This document shows, in pieces, positions 1 to 13,118 of a stretch of 64,000 nt of DNA. The notes under the pieces are model-generated. The model was not told the DNA's origin and searched no databases. It saw only the letters and a list, made by a program, of their open reading frames with translations. Each line of letters starts with the position of its first letter. The stretch's first letter is position 1. Position numbers and translations under genes: made by a program. This stretch comes from Pseudeuparius sepicola. Taxonomy: Eukaryota > Arthropoda > Insecta > Coleoptera > Anthribidae. The stretch is from positions 19,625,647-19,689,646 of the forward strand of contig OY987298.1 of the NCBI GenBank assembly GCA_963920635.1, read 5' to 3'.

Positions 1-1039
1 AACAAAATTGCTGCTCTTTAGCGCATGTCATGACCCACGGTTTTTGACAACCGGCAAAAAAAAAATTTAATTTTTCTGCAAGTGTGCGGGAAGTTACACT
101 TTATTATTTTTTAAATTTTATACGGTGTGTCGCTCTTAATATGAAAACTTCTTAGACAAGGAAAGAGATAGGACGCCTAACAGCGCTCGCGGCCGTGTTA
201 CCGACTGCCACATCGCACGACAGGCCAGTGGCGTAGCATGAAACGCGTTCTTAGCCAATATCACAAAAATGCTAAAAATGAAAAGGTACCTAGTTAATTT
301 TAACTTACATGTAATTTGAAATATAGGTATTTAGTTGCAGATAATTTCCCAAATGTAAAGCTAGTGGCGATTTCGAATTAATCAAAATAAAATAAATAAT
401 GCACGCCCATGGGAACCAGCCCATATTTTATGAAACTATCATAATCAATTAAGAAATGTTCAATAAAAACGATGTTAAAAAATAATTATATGGGTCCTAT
501 TTACAAACAAAATATTGCACTTTATCATACTAAATGGCAGAAGGAATTTGAAGAAGTTATATTGAGAAAAAATAAAGTTTTATGGCATCTTTCAAAGGTA
601 GCTTGTTAAATATTTACCTGTGAAACGAAATCAAAGGGCTCTTGCTTTTAATTTCTGCTTTTGCAACCAAACGCTGAACAATTCACCATCGTAATAAGAG
701 TATGTTTACTGTTACTTTTAGTTCACAAATTCACGAAATTAAGTCACAAAGTACTCGCTTTGTCTGCCACATGTAAAATGGCGGCCGTTCAAAACGACGT
801 AACAAAATTCTAAGGAAACTCCCTTGTATTTTTGTTATTAGAGGTAGGTAGATAAATGATTTCTGGTACAACAATAGAGCTTCATAAACTGCATCTTTTG
901 AGGAATTTAGCTTAAGTACGATGTCTAAATTCGGCCAGTAGGCCGAGTAGTAACAATAGCCTGAAGAGCATCAAGTCACGATATCTTGCTTCGCGATGAA
1001 GATATCGGAAAAAGTTATTCGAACAAGTTGCTCAGAATC
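1..1039. other. No gene recognised (AT-rich)
   Basis: No coding signal, RNA gene or clear repeat boundary was recognised. A short GC-richer patch lies near 170-240. Part of it (gagataggacgcctaa) resembles a stretch near 1845-1880, suggesting dispersed repeat sequence. The region is probably intergenic or intronic. Confidence 0.4.
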
Positions 1040-1310
1040 ACATTTTTAGCCCATGTAAGGATTTTTTCAGACAATTTAGTATCAAAAAAATTAAGAAGTC
1101 GAACAGTATTTAAACTTGAGTTAAAAAGAAGCCAATTAGTCGCTCCCCGAGAATTCCACACCATACGTTGACCTTTTGGGAATATTGACTTTTACAGGTA
1201 ATTACTTAATGAAGATTTTTGGTAGCCCAGTTTCTGCTATTCTGGAAAGATCCTGCCCATTAGTAGTAAATGTGGCTTTGTCAGTGAACATAATTTTATC
1301 TAAAAAGTTT
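1040..1310 (-). pseudogene. Degenerate mariner-like DDE transposase fragment
   Basis: Read on the minus strand, about 1310-1215 gives FLDKIMFTDKATFTTNGQ, which matches the core of insect mariner/Tc1-like transposases around the first catalytic aspartate (FTDEATF type). After a frame change, about 1187-1125 gives KVNVWCGILGERLIGFF, the conserved block that normally follows about 30 residues later (VNVWCGI..D.LIGP type). A stop follows. Two conserved blocks in the right order and at roughly the right distance, but in different frames and interrupted by stops, indicate a decayed transposon copy. The sequence shows the motifs directly; the family assignment comes from known transposase conservation. 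No terminal repeats were found for it. Confidence 0.6.
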
Positions 1311-3173
1311 CCTTGGGCCCAATAACAATAATCTAATCGTTTATTTTAAAGGTCTTTACTTTATGACATTATAACTTGGTCTTTTAGTCCAATAAAGATG
1401 TGCTTGGCTTATAGTTATAGGCGCCGCAAAAAAAGTCCAAACAGGATGATTTTTTCAGGGTTGTTTGGGGACTGCCTCCTGAGTGTCCAACCAAAAGATC
1501 ACATTCGAACTCCTGGTACGAATTGAGCTGTAGGGTGGTTTCCTAAACAATATGGGTGGTTCCCTAAACATTTTTTAGATCAAAATGACCCTAATAAAAG
1601 TTGTAGGGGATCAAAGTATGAACAACTTTTCCGTACATTTTTTTTTATCTCTAATACATAACGAGTTGCAGCGCATTACTTATATAACAAAAATTCTGCA
1701 CTCTGCAGGGCATGGACTGTTCTGACAGTCTATGTTTCAGGTATATTGTTTTAGTCTATTGCCATCATCGAATTGATAAGTACAATGGAAGTCGCACAGG
1801 TACCACTTTCATTGTTGTTTGGGGCAGCCAACTCTAGAGAGAGATAGGTTTCAAATGGCAATAAGTAAGAAAAGGACGCCTAATGAACGTGTCAGCTGAT
1901 TCAGGCAAAGGAGGTATATAGGGATGTTGCATATTAATGGGAGAATTTAATGGGCATGTTCCATAATTGTCTTTATTGTATGATCTGTATTCCGAAATTC
2001 AGGGCTTGTTTGTAGGAATGAGAATTTTTCTATATAACCACAATTATGTAAATATTGCACAGAAAAAAGTAGTGAATTGATTAAAAAAAATTACCTACAT
2101 GGCAATTTTATGTACCTGGAAGTAAATTGAGACAAATAAAATACAAATTACAAAATAAAAGTTTATTTTAAAATAACAAAACGACAAAATATCTAGGATA
2201 AGGTATACATTTTCAACTTTAGTTACTTATCTTAACTGATTTATTAATTTTAAAATTCAATTTAATAGTAAAAGACAGGTAGCTTTTACATATTTATATA
2301 TATATTTTATATGTTTAGGCATCTAACAAAAATAATTACAAATAATTACCTTATTAAAGGGACCAGAACCTCAAGATTAATTTCATCTTTGACTACGAAG
2401 AGCTAGGTTCATTAGCACAATATCTATCATGACTTGAAATAAAAACTGTAGTAATTACATACTTTTAAGTTTGCGCTGCCCAAAATTCTCTATGAAATTG
2501 CTCTCAATAAATTGTTGACTACAAATGCAAGTAAATACTTGTAGACAGTACAAAATTTTTCTTTTTTATTGCTGCAATCCACTTGTCTCTAATATCACCT
2601 TATCTCTTGGAAAACTGCAAAGTTATTAGCAAAGATTTTTAAGACTTACGAATGAAAAGAAACCCCACTATTCTTATTCCTTCCGCCCCGTTTGGTACAT
2701 CCAAATACACAACAGGAGTTGACCCTCTTTTTTGTAATTTACAACTTAAACAGAAAGAATATAGCCACATAGCTAAATTAAATTTTCTCTCCGATCTAAA
2801 AAAATAATATAATATTAAACCAAACATCAACTAAGAAAACTTAACGTCGTTTTATACGAAACTGCCACCACGACACGAACTCAAATCAAATATAAATAAT
2901 ACAATAATTACTCCTATTCGTATGACAGACGGAAAATTAAAATGACGTTTGACAACGGAACTCCTCTGAAGCACAGGACACAAAAATAGAAAGTTAGGAC
3001 AAACACCTCTTTTGTGTTATGTGGTTTTTGCCGGAATCAGCTGATTTATTTACTATTTCACTTACTCAAGTTTGGCTGCCCGTTTCTCTCTCTACACTCC
3101 TTCCATCTACTTGTCATTTCAATGATTGCCATAGACGGTCTCTATACCAACCAAACTATTATACCTGAAGTAT
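1311..3173. other. No gene recognised; probable transposon remnants
   Basis: No host coding sequence was seen. The stretch 1420-1660 has phrases common in insect foldback elements (for example a run around aaaagttgtaggggatcaaag near 1597), but its ends could not be paired. A short open frame on the minus strand (2639-2830) has no recognisable features. Confidence 0.35.
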
Positions 3174-3802
3174 ACTATAGTCGAATTATTTTAAGAAGTC
3201 CTTACTGGGACTGTCAATTGGTAATTTCGATATCCTAAGTTGGCATCAATGCAGCAAAAAATGCAACCGGGTCATAAGTTCAGGTTAGTAACGAACCCAT
3301 TTGCACTAATAACACGAAAAGTAACAAGAACAAGAACAACACAGATAACGGTAAAACTCACGAAACGTAGAAAACCCGCGAATATTTTCACTGCCGAATG
3401 TTTGAACCAGTTTGAACGATCTGGAAAACCTTCACTGTCACTTTGACACACCGAAGCTAAATTTGCCTGAGTCCGCACATAGACGCTGCCAAAATCAGCT
3501 GATTATACCAAAATGAAAAGTGTTTCCATGACGTTTGAAATTATTATTAAAATGAGTTGTAGTTATAGTTATTTTTATTTGTAGCGGTATAATCGTGATT
3601 ACAATAGGGTTTTTATTTTATTATGTTCTTTTTTCCGTATCACTTGGGTAACTTTTCACATCATAACTCAGTGAGTGACGTCATTAACTGGTTGAGACAC
3701 ATATACCAATGTTATACCGATGGTTAACAGAAAATTCCTAGGGATTTGGTGGAGAATGTCATCTGACAAAATCGGGACTTCTTGCAGTAATCGGGGTATA
3801 GT
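3174..3802 (+). repeat. Dispersed repeat, copy 1 (inverted partner at 60001-60640)
   Basis: About 630 bp here are the reverse complement of 60001-60640, with scattered substitutions and small indels. Shared landmarks are attattttaagaagtcc at the left edge, a run around gcagcaaaaaatgcaacc, and taatcggggtata at the right edge. Both copies hold a short open frame of related sequence (3478-3272 minus here, sharing [10 protein letters not shown] and [13 protein letters not shown]). That frame could simply reflect recent copying. No transposase and no convincing terminal inverted repeats are visible, so the class is unknown. Confidence 0.75.
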
Positions 3803-6800
3803 ACTCCAAAAACAAAAAACAATAACTTGGATTTTATTGGGTATTTTGTTTCTTTTTGTCATAATAAATATCTTTCGTTAAAAATATTCTCTTTATTTTA
3901 TAGGGTGGTAGAACAAATTTTGTTCCGATCGCGTCGTTCGGCCAACTGCAGTCGCGTGCGGAAAAGTACCGCTTACTACACTTGTTAGGAAAATAACTAT
4001 TGCAGACTAAGTTACCTACAAATTATTGGAAATTAGATGCGGCAATGACAGCTGGGGTATATATTTAGAGATGCATAATGGAACGATTTCACATAAAAAT
4101 TGCCCATGTAACCTCACTTGATGACGGTGTGCGGTATGCTATTTTTCCACGAGCGTAATCACAAGTTTCGTGTGCGAATCAATGTCGAACTATGGTTATT
4201 ATAAACTTATTTCGTCCGTGAATGCCGAATATGCCCGTTTTCGTATAGCGAATCGAGGTCGGGCCAGTTAAACCGCCTATATTTTAGCTAGTTTAGTGTC
4301 ATAGAACACAATAAACCACCAAAACCGGGCTATTGTCATGTCAAAATCAATTTGGCTGTGCTCGGAAACGAAACTGTCAATAATTAAGATATATGAGGGT
4401 TGAGTTGAAATGAAGTTCCCAAACTTTAAATGTTAATTTAATATACATAGTGTTTTAAGTCGTTTCCTAGCATTAAATTAATATTTCAAATCACATAATA
4501 TAACTTTGATAAGTGGAATTATTACTGAATCACCACAAAATTTAATGTCTGTCTAAAATTAGCGATGTAACATATTATTATAAAAAAAAACAGCGAATTG
4601 TTTATATTATTGATGCTTGACCCAACTAATCAAGAAGTCAATTGGCCACACTGCAACCTTGTGACTTTACCGTGTAATAAGTCTAGAATTTTGAGATTTC
4701 TTATATGTATAAAAATTAAGAAAAATAATTTTCGTTTGTACGTAAGTGGGTCTATGAATAATAGTTATTTTTATTTGTGTAAACATGTAAATTAAGAATT
4801 ATGGACAATTTCCAATTTAACGATAATGTTTTAAAACGTTTTTATAGCTGGCTGTTACAAATTGAAGGTAAGAAAGATTTAATAATTTAAAAATTGTAAA
4901 ATTTTGTGATCTGTTAAGAAAAGTATTTAGCCAAACTATTTTATAATCCGACATTTAATATTCCGGTTTGAAAATTCGGTTGCCACCATATAAATTATTA
5001 TAAGAACAATAATAGGTGGGCTTTCAAACGAACACCCTATACAATCGTGTTCATCGCTACGTGAACTTTCTAATTAGAGGGAATGCCTACAGAAAATGTA
5101 AATAGATCATAACAGTGAGTAGGTACACTTTAAGTTTATGCTTCCCCAGTTAAATTATCTTTTCAACACGCGAATTTCTAGTATCCATGACTTTAGTACA
5201 ACTAGGTAAACTGCATTTTTGAATTTGGAATAGCTCAAGCTCAACTGACCTCATTTCAAGCGGTTCAAGATAGAGTTCATTCAGAACGGATTTATTCTAA
5301 TTTATTTCAGATCTATGATCTACGAATTCATTTAAAATGTGAAAAAAACGATGAATAATGACAATAATAAGAACTGCTAATAATACCTAATATATTAGAG
5401 GTATAATAGTACAATTCCAGGAACGTTAAATGACCACAGCATCTTTACAACAACTACTAGTACTGATTTCAATAGATAGGTACTATTCGCATCGTTTGAA
5501 ATAGCGTTTTTCTGCAATGCCCCGTGGAATTTGGCCAAACAGAATAAGCGAGAAATTGAAAAAGTTCACCGTCGAATTTTCACAAAGTGTGACAAAGTCA
5601 TTTGTAAGAAGTGATATTCTGTTTGAACCCTATACCACGAGTATATGTACAGGGTGGACCCAGATCGACTATACGATAGGTGTAAAAGACAACAAATTTT
5701 CGAGTTGAAACTTGACCTTTGGGGGATCAGCCTTGCTTGATTAGAAACTAATTTGCACCATATTATTATATTTTAAAAATCAAGCAGGCCTTGACAGGGG
5801 CTATTTATTGGTTTCCAGTTCAGGTAAACTACATTTTCCTTAAGAGATATCGAAAAATTTTATTAGAAAAAGTTGTTCAGAATGCAAATCCAAGTGCCCC
5901 TGCCAATTTTAAAACAATCGGCAGACTAGGGTACTCGCCTCCGACCAAAAATCAATAATATAGGTAATAAAGTAAATAATACTGCCATGACAACGTTTTA
6001 AAATACGGACATTTGTTTGACTATAAGCTATAAAATACAAATATTTATTATGTTGACGATACAAGTGTAAATTTCCCCTTCCAAAATTGATGTAATTTTC
6101 AATTTTCATGTAGAATTAACTCTCTGCTAAGAGATTATTGTATAAAACTACGTAGGTATCTAACACCTGCCTTTATTTAAATTTCTTCTTTTCTTTAGTT
6201 GAAAATAAGAGGTTGGTATTTGTATTCTTAAATAAAAAAGGCATTGCACAAACTTTGCCTAGGCAATTTTACATATAGGTTGATTCAAAATTAGTTTAAA
6301 AAATTTAGGTCGCATTTGTTTATAAATTATGAGTTTATAAATTGTGCTAAAAGAATAATGAGTACATAGCTATTGTTTATCAATTATTGCTATATGCATA
6401 AGAATGCAGTTTCAGTAGTCGTGGAAAAAAGTTTATTTCCACTGCGCAATGATCAATTGTAGCGACTGAAAAATGCAGCATTAATTTGGTGTAATCTTCC
6501 AATTGCATTTGAAAGCGTTTATTGAAAAAACGCTGTCGTTGCTAAATATAAAAATGACATAGGCGCAGCAATAATAGACCAATTATCCGCCAAAGGGTAA
6601 TATTTTCTAATTCATAACAGCTTTTCCATAAAAGCATCGAGGCCAGATATGGCAGGCAGTAAAAACTGCTACGGCGATTTCAAGAAAAACGATTGTGCTC
6701 TAAAAGGAGCAATTATTTTTGCTTCCCGTCTATGGAAATTTATGCAAAATCCAATGAAATGTATCTATAGGGGAGATCTTTCGACTAGAACAAAGTTCAG

Positions 6801-7432
6801 CTTGAAAATTTCAATGTAGCGCATCAGTTGCATCGATAGTATAACAATGCAGGCGTACAGAATACCTCTCTATGACTATAACTAATGTACCTATTGTTTG
6901 AAAAAAAAAAACCTATGCTAATTAATCTTGAATATTAGCAAGAAAGTCAACAGCTGGGACGTAACTAAAAATAAATTCGATTGCAAGTATAATCTTTTAC
7001 AAGAACTATTAATCGTATGGATGTATCGTACTTCCATGAAAACCGAACAAGCAAAACACACGAACAAAAAAGAAACAGTACAATTTATTATTCGAAGAGG
7101 TGAATCACTTAATAAAAGTAGGCGGCCATGCTTTCGTGGGCAGTTGTTTTAGAAATAACAAGTACCTGAATTGGAGAAAGAACAAGTAGGCGGTGGTGCC
7201 GCCAACAAGAAAACAAATGGAAGGTGGTGGAATGATTTTTAGTCTAGCCTCTGAATACAAATAACACACAAAAATCATACTGAAATATTCCAGTAGGTAC
7301 TTATGCAATTACTGTGAAACTAACGATTTTTACGAAAATAAAATCCGCACTAACAAAAGACGAGATCGAAAGATTCAAAATGTCCTGAAGATCAGATGTC
7401 CATTGTATCTGTATGAGGTTATTTATGATCAT
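3803..7432. other. No gene recognised
   Basis: AT-rich sequence with only short open frames that resemble nothing known. A tacagggtggaccc phrase near 5649 looks like one end of the TACAGGGTG element class, but no matching opposite end was found. Confidence 0.35.
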
Positions 7433-8111
7433 AAAAGCCTGGTTCATACAGCTTCTTTATCTTTTAATTTTACTTTATCTTTAAGAAATAACCAACGGCA
7501 TTTGTCCCTTGATTTGAAGTAGGGACTCTTTAAAATAAGGGGACCCAGAATTATACTTTCCAAAGTGAGGCCTATTCTTTCATCATTCTAATGGTATCAG
7601 TGATGCCAAGTATGCCATTTCATTGGAGAATCTATGAATATAACAGGTACTTTGATTGCTAGTAAAAATTAATAATGGTTTCCATGATTTCTAAAAATTA
7701 GACTTGACAATGTTGTGTCTACAATTACAGAATATGGCAAGTGTCAAATGAAACAAATTTATTGTATAGTTGAAATTCTTTATTTGTCACATCTGAGTAT
7801 CTGAAAGTTAGAAAACTTAAAAATTGTGAATTATGATGGGAATTTTTTTGCCTCCTTTAGAATCTATGGCACTATCTATAACATAAAACCTGATGGCAGT
7901 TGGACACTGACATTAACATAACCTTGTACCAGCCCACTTATGTGGTCTCCTTAGAGTCTACAGAAAACAAACTTCCCCTCAAGGCTTCACTTTTTCTATG
8001 TGATAGACTGTGAAATGCTGGTTCCCTGATTTGAACTGACCAATGACATTTAATATTTCTTAAAGATAAAGTAAAATTAAAAGATAATGAAGCTGTATGA
8101 ACCAGGCTTTT
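7433..8111. mobile_element. Non-autonomous inverted-repeat transposon (MITE-like), 679 bp
   Basis: The left arm begins aaaagcctggttcatacagc and continues through a run of tctttatcttttaatttt. The right arm ends with the reverse complement, gctgtatgaaccaggctttt. The arms pair for about 80 bp (about 7433-7515 with 8030-8111). The inside contains no transposase. This is the structure of a MITE moved in trans by a DNA transposase. A target duplication could not be fixed because the borders are A/T runs. Confidence 0.75.
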
Positions 8112-9918
8112 AAATCTTCTTCTTCTGGGGATCTACCTAGTACCTACTAAAAGAATAGAATAGTTTAACATCTACCGAGATCAGAGATTTATAATAATAT
8201 TATACTAATAGACCTAATTCAAACAAACTTTCTCAAATTACCTAGAGGTTTTAATGAGCAGGTTAATTTACAGATTCCCATAGCAGATTAATTATTACAA
8301 TTTTGTACTACTCTGCAATATACAATTTAATTCTTCATAGCAATTAGGTACGATACTACCAGCCAGCCCAGTAATTCCAACTGCTATAAAAGATCAACGG
8401 CTGATTTATACTCGAGTGCTAATCGGTACTAACGAATTGTACAAAGTGGTTTCTGTGTATTTTCAAACTGAATGCTCTATAAATAGTCGGGTGGGTTGTC
8501 ATGAAATTCTAAACATGCGTGTTGGAAAGTATTTCTTACTATGCATCTGTAGTTTCATTATCAACAAAAAAGAGGCATTAGAAAATTTGGCCAGCAATTT
8601 TGGCAGATATGTCATTAAAGAGGAGACGATTTTTTACCTTAACATCACTTCTCCAGAGAAAATATCAAGGCATAAAATATACAGTCCAACATTCCTTGCA
8701 ACCTTTACAATAATGATTTAGTTACTAATCCTTGGAAATAGCTATATCATAACTTAAAGCTATGGCTATGTCATCTCTGTTGATTTGTTCCATGATTTTT
8801 CCCCCGCACAAGCATTCAGTTGCTTCTGAGGTACCTACTCCTAGTTTGGAGTATTGTGAGGTGAGAACTATTATCATTATCATCATGATTTTTGGGTGTA
8901 TCAAATTAGGTGATAAGTAAGTTTTGGTTACAAGATTATCCTGTCATCCACCTGTGCGGAGAATACAATTCAGTCCGTGTTATTTTAAATTTACCGCAAG
9001 AACCTCAAAGAACGGTTAAATAACATAATTATGCCTAGTTCAGTTGCAAATAATTGTATCACAATCAATACAAGTGAAAGAAAAAATGAACACCTTGAAA
9101 GTCTATGATCCTAGTCATTTTGTTGTAGGTATTATCCGTGTAATAACATAAAAACCTTGAAATGCCTTTTCTGTTCAATAAATAAATCATCGCATCGCTT
9201 AATAACTCTTTGAAAAAAAATTTTTCCACGCCCAAGTCATTTCGTTATTTCGCGACTGTACTATGACGTGTGAGCTTTGTAGTCGAAGCGATGGTACCGC
9301 ATAGGTAGAACCAAACAGGTTCTTGGTTCCCGTGAACCTCTGCGCGCATAAATGCCTCTAAATAGACAAATAAATGTATTTCAGACGATGATGTCACGGC
9401 TGTTCGGAATTGTATAACTGAAACTGGACATTGGACGAGAATTTTTTCTTTCGAAATCAGTTGCAATTTGCAGTTTTACCCAAAACAATATGTGTTAAGG
9501 ATTAACTTCTGATTAATATGGATATAAATAAAAACTGATACAGCCTTGCTCCAATTAACTTATTTGCTGCTTGAATAAACAGAAAATAATGATCATTGGC
9601 GATCGCGTTGTTATACAACGATGCTACCAAAGATTTGTTTTCAATTCTGCAATGTATAAATAAATAATAATATTTATCCAGTGTTAAAACTATCGAATAA
9701 AATAGAAATGGGAGAACATTTTCAACAAAATACGACTTTAATTATGTGAAATTTACATTTTTCTGTAGGAATATTTTATATTATTTACATACAGCCTAGT
9801 TCGTTTATTTCACTGATTTTATGAAAAATCCATCAATATTAGATCAGAAAGGATGGGCAAAACTGTAATTTGGTTAAAATTATAAGACAATGGTTTTCAG
9901 GATCACAGTCAAATTTGT
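8112..9918. other. No gene recognised
   Basis: Contains a single 101-codon open frame (8416-8721, plus strand) with no recognisable domain, repeat or signal, and no sign of splice context. Nothing else was seen. Confidence 0.35.
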
Positions 9919-10700
9919 ACAGGGTGTCCCAAACTCGGCGCCCCAGGGTTATTATAGGTAAACAAAAACAGAGAGTAAAAATTTGACTTGAGGCTTTCTT
10001 GTAGCATGCTTTTGGGCCAGATCAAATATATTTTTCCTAGGACCATACCTGTTTCTCTCTATATTTGGACAGAGCACGTTTTTCTGATAAACTTTCGTAA
10101 ATACATTTTTTAATATCTTGTTTCATTAAAAAGTTATATGGGTATTATTTGTAAAAATATGAAAAAAAGATGCCATGATATTGTTTTAATGAAAATCGAG
10201 TTATGAAGGTATATTTTTGACAGAAACAATTGACAGATGCTCGGACAGATGTATTATCAAACAAGTAGGCATTACAATTTTTTATTAGTTATAAAAATAT
10301 AACTGTATGAACGCCTTTTTAAGAAAAACTGTTATTAAAAACACTTATTATGTATTATATTTAAAAACCTAACAGTTTTATCGAAAAATAAAAACTAACA
10401 ATATAAAAATAATGCTAGGTAGGTTCCTACTTATAAATAATAATTTTAAGGTTTAATAGTGCAATTCATATTGGATAAGAAATTTTTTTTATCCATTGGT
10501 AGTATAGATAGATGGCTTAAATCCGAATTTTCGACCATCAACCCCTTGCAAGTATTCCGCCATCTTGAATCTAGGGGTAAATTAGTTTTTCACGGATAAC
10601 AGAGGAATTTTTAACACCAAAAAAATAGCGGACAACATTTTTGAAGGAAAAAAGGTGCTCTGCAAATTTGTTCTATTGACATTTTCTTGAATTTCGCATA

Positions 10701-11418
10701 TACAGTGTGTCCGTGGATGGAGTCCCCAAGAGGACAAATGGACCAAAAATTTCATTTTTCGACAAAAAGTCATTCTTGATAAAAGTTTCTGCTTCTCGAA
10801 AAAATATGGTCTACGGAGAGAATTTTGGATTTTTTTATACAGGGTGCCCAAAAAATACAAAAACATGATATGCCATCAAGAATAAACTACATTTATTTTT
10901 AAAAATATCAAAAACTTTTACTTAGAAAAGTTGTTTAGAATTAAAAGATGTGTGCGATTGTCACTTTTCAAACAAATCAGCCAACTTCGATTTTTTTGAT
11001 TGCCAAGTGTGGAACTCCTTTGTTTTTAAAAATATCAAAAACATTTATTTAGAAAAGTTGTTTAGAATTAAAAGACGTGTCCGATTGTAACTTTTCAAGC
11101 AAATCGGCCGACTTTGATTTAAATAGGTAAAAAAAAACAAAAAAATCAGTCATCTGAATTGCTTGAAAATTTACAATCTGACACGTCTTTTAATTCTAAA
11201 CAACTTTTCCAAGTAAAAGTTTTTGATATTTTTAAAAATAAATGTAGTTTATTCTTGATTGTATATCATGTTTTTGTATTTTTTGGGCACCCTATATAAA
11301 AAAAATCCAAAATTCTCTCAATAGACCATATTTTTTCGAGAAGCAGAAACTTTTATCAAGAATGACTTTTTGTCGAAAAATGAAATTTTTGATCCATTTC
11401 ATCCACGGACACACTGTA
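10701..11418. mobile_element. Nested foldback element, 718 bp
   Basis: Begins tacagtgtgtccgtggatgg and ends with the matching atccacggacacactgta. The arms pair for roughly 250 bp, about 10701-10960 against 11160-11418. Both arms carry an internal copy of the TACAGGGTGCCC-type end near 10837 and 11280, as though one foldback had inserted inside another at mirrored positions. No transposase is present. Confidence 0.8.
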
Positions 11419-11934
11419 TAATCGAGAAAAAAGGGGTTGCAATTTTTTTTCACATCTTTTTTTTTTTTTCTGCTAACGACAGAGCGAAATTTTCTTAACA
11501 AAAGTTGTTCACTACAAAATCACCTATGATATTTGTCTGAACAACTTTTTTCTATCAGCAATAGTTTATTTCCGGTAGCGTCTCAAAGTAGGGCACAACG
11601 TCTCCTGGCACCTCGTAGCGCCCAAGTACGCGAGCTATACCTTGCCTGTACCTAAAGTCCCAATTTTTTACCAAAGTTTCCGATTTTGGGTAGGTATCTA
11701 TGGAAACTCTCTAGCATTTTTTTCAGCTTCTCCATAGACTAATAACATATCAACTTTTTCATTGTTTGTTACCATTATTGAAGTTTTATGATACGTTCAA
11801 GGTATTTCAATTATGACAGGTAAGAATAATAAATTATCAACTGCCAATTGTTTTCCATGGATACCCGATCAAGCACAGGCTAATCTGATTCAGGATATAT
11901 TCTGAAATATAATCTGTAATTTTTGCAATAACAG

Positions 11935-12204
11935 TTGCCAGTTCTCATGGAAAATGTGCCATTGCATTTAAGAACAACCCTGCAGTTTCAAGACGACGGA
12001 GCTCCACCACACAAAGCCAACATTGTAAAAAAATGTCTAAATGATGAGTTTGGAAACAATTGGAGTGGAATAAATGGCCCCATCAAATGGCCAGGAAAGT
12101 CGCCAGATTTAACACCATTAGATTTCCATGTATGGGAATTTCTGAAAAATATTGTTTACAAAACTTCATCTCGGTCTAGACTTATGTTTATTAAAAGAAG
12201 GTAG
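11935..12204 (+). pseudogene. Mariner-like (DDE_3) transposase, C-terminal catalytic fragment
   Basis: The frame contains LQFQDDGAPPHKANIV, matching the second catalytic aspartate block (H/QDNAxPH type). WPGKSPDLTPLDFHVWEFLK follows, holding the third catalytic acid in the SPDLxPLD context. The spacing is about 36 residues, typical of mariner/Tc1-superfamily enzymes in insects. The N-terminal DNA-binding part and the first aspartate block are absent in frame. The frame ends in KRR and a stop, before the usual C-terminal tail. It lies inside the 9919-13335 element in the direction expected if it encoded that element's transposase. It is non-functional as it stands. Confidence 0.8.
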
Positions 12205-12366
12205 TCACATTGAAAATCATTTATAAGTAAGGACCTACCTAGCATTTATTCTCATATTGTTAGTTTTTGTGTAATACGCATATAACTTTTTAATGAAACA
12301 AGATATCAATAAAATATTTACGAAAGTTTATCAGAAAAACGTATGCTCTCTCCAAATACAATGTGT

Positions 12367-13118
12367 ACAATTTTTTTTGCATTACAAACACAATTTTTCG
12401 TATTCTGCTCTTGCTTCACTCAAAAACTATTTTTAGTATCTTGGACTTTAAAAAAATTATAGAGGGCGCTGGTAGCAGCTTAAAAATAAAAATCGCCCGA
12501 GGTAAAGTGCCTTTTCTGTGCGAAATATTGAAAAATTTTATCAGAAAAACTTGTTCAGAATTAAAAAATATGATGTTGTATGTTGTATCAAATTACAGAA
12601 CTAAATATTTTTTTATTTATATATATTTTTAAATATTATAAATAATGTAATCATAATTTAAATTTATTTATTCTACCCATGTTCCTCCATTTTCAGCACA
12701 CATCTCAACTCTGTTTTTAAATTCTTTGTAGCTATTTTGAATGGCTTGAAGCTCAATCGAATTTATAGCATTTGTAATTTTAATGTTTTAAGAAAAGTAT
12801 GCCATGGAAACAAAAATAAAAGTGATCCGTCTTTGTGTGATGTGTGCTGAAGACTGAGGAACATGGGTAGAATAAATAAAAATAATTATTTAGTTCTATA
12901 ATTTGATACAACGTCATATTTTTAATTCTGAGCAAGTTTTCTAATAAAATTTTTCAATATTTCGCAAAGAAAAGGCACTTTACCTGATGCGATTTTTATT
13001 TTTAAGCTGCTACCAGAGCCCTCTATAAATTTTTTAATGTCCAAGATACTAAAAATAGATTTTGAGTGAAGCAAGAGCAGAATACGAAAAATTGTGTTTG
13101 TAATGCAAAAAAATTGTC
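12367..13118. mobile_element. Nested foldback element, 752 bp, splitting the right arm of its host element
   Basis: The left arm starts acaattttttttgcattaca and the right arm ends with its complement, tgtaatgcaaaaaaattgt. Pairing runs for about 330 bp (12367-12702 with about 12838-13118), leaving a spacer of about 135 bp. The spacer encodes a transposase tail on the minus strand. Outer-element arm sequence resumes on both sides, which shows this insertion came later. Confidence 0.8.
12668..12783 (-). pseudogene. Transposase C-terminal tail remnant
   Basis: The minus strand reads NAINSIELQAIQNSYKEF, then KNRVEMCAENGGTWVE and a stop. This matches the tail of insect DDE_3/mariner-like transposases (repeated AI..I.., then a VxxCxxxxGGxxE ending). 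Only about 38 residues remain, inside the foldback spacer. It shows that the foldback derived from a transposase-bearing parent by internal deletion and arm extension. Confidence 0.6.

Noticed and set aside
8416..8721. 101-codon open frame on the plus strand
   Set aside because: No domain, no splice context, no repeat copy; within chance expectation for this length of DNA.
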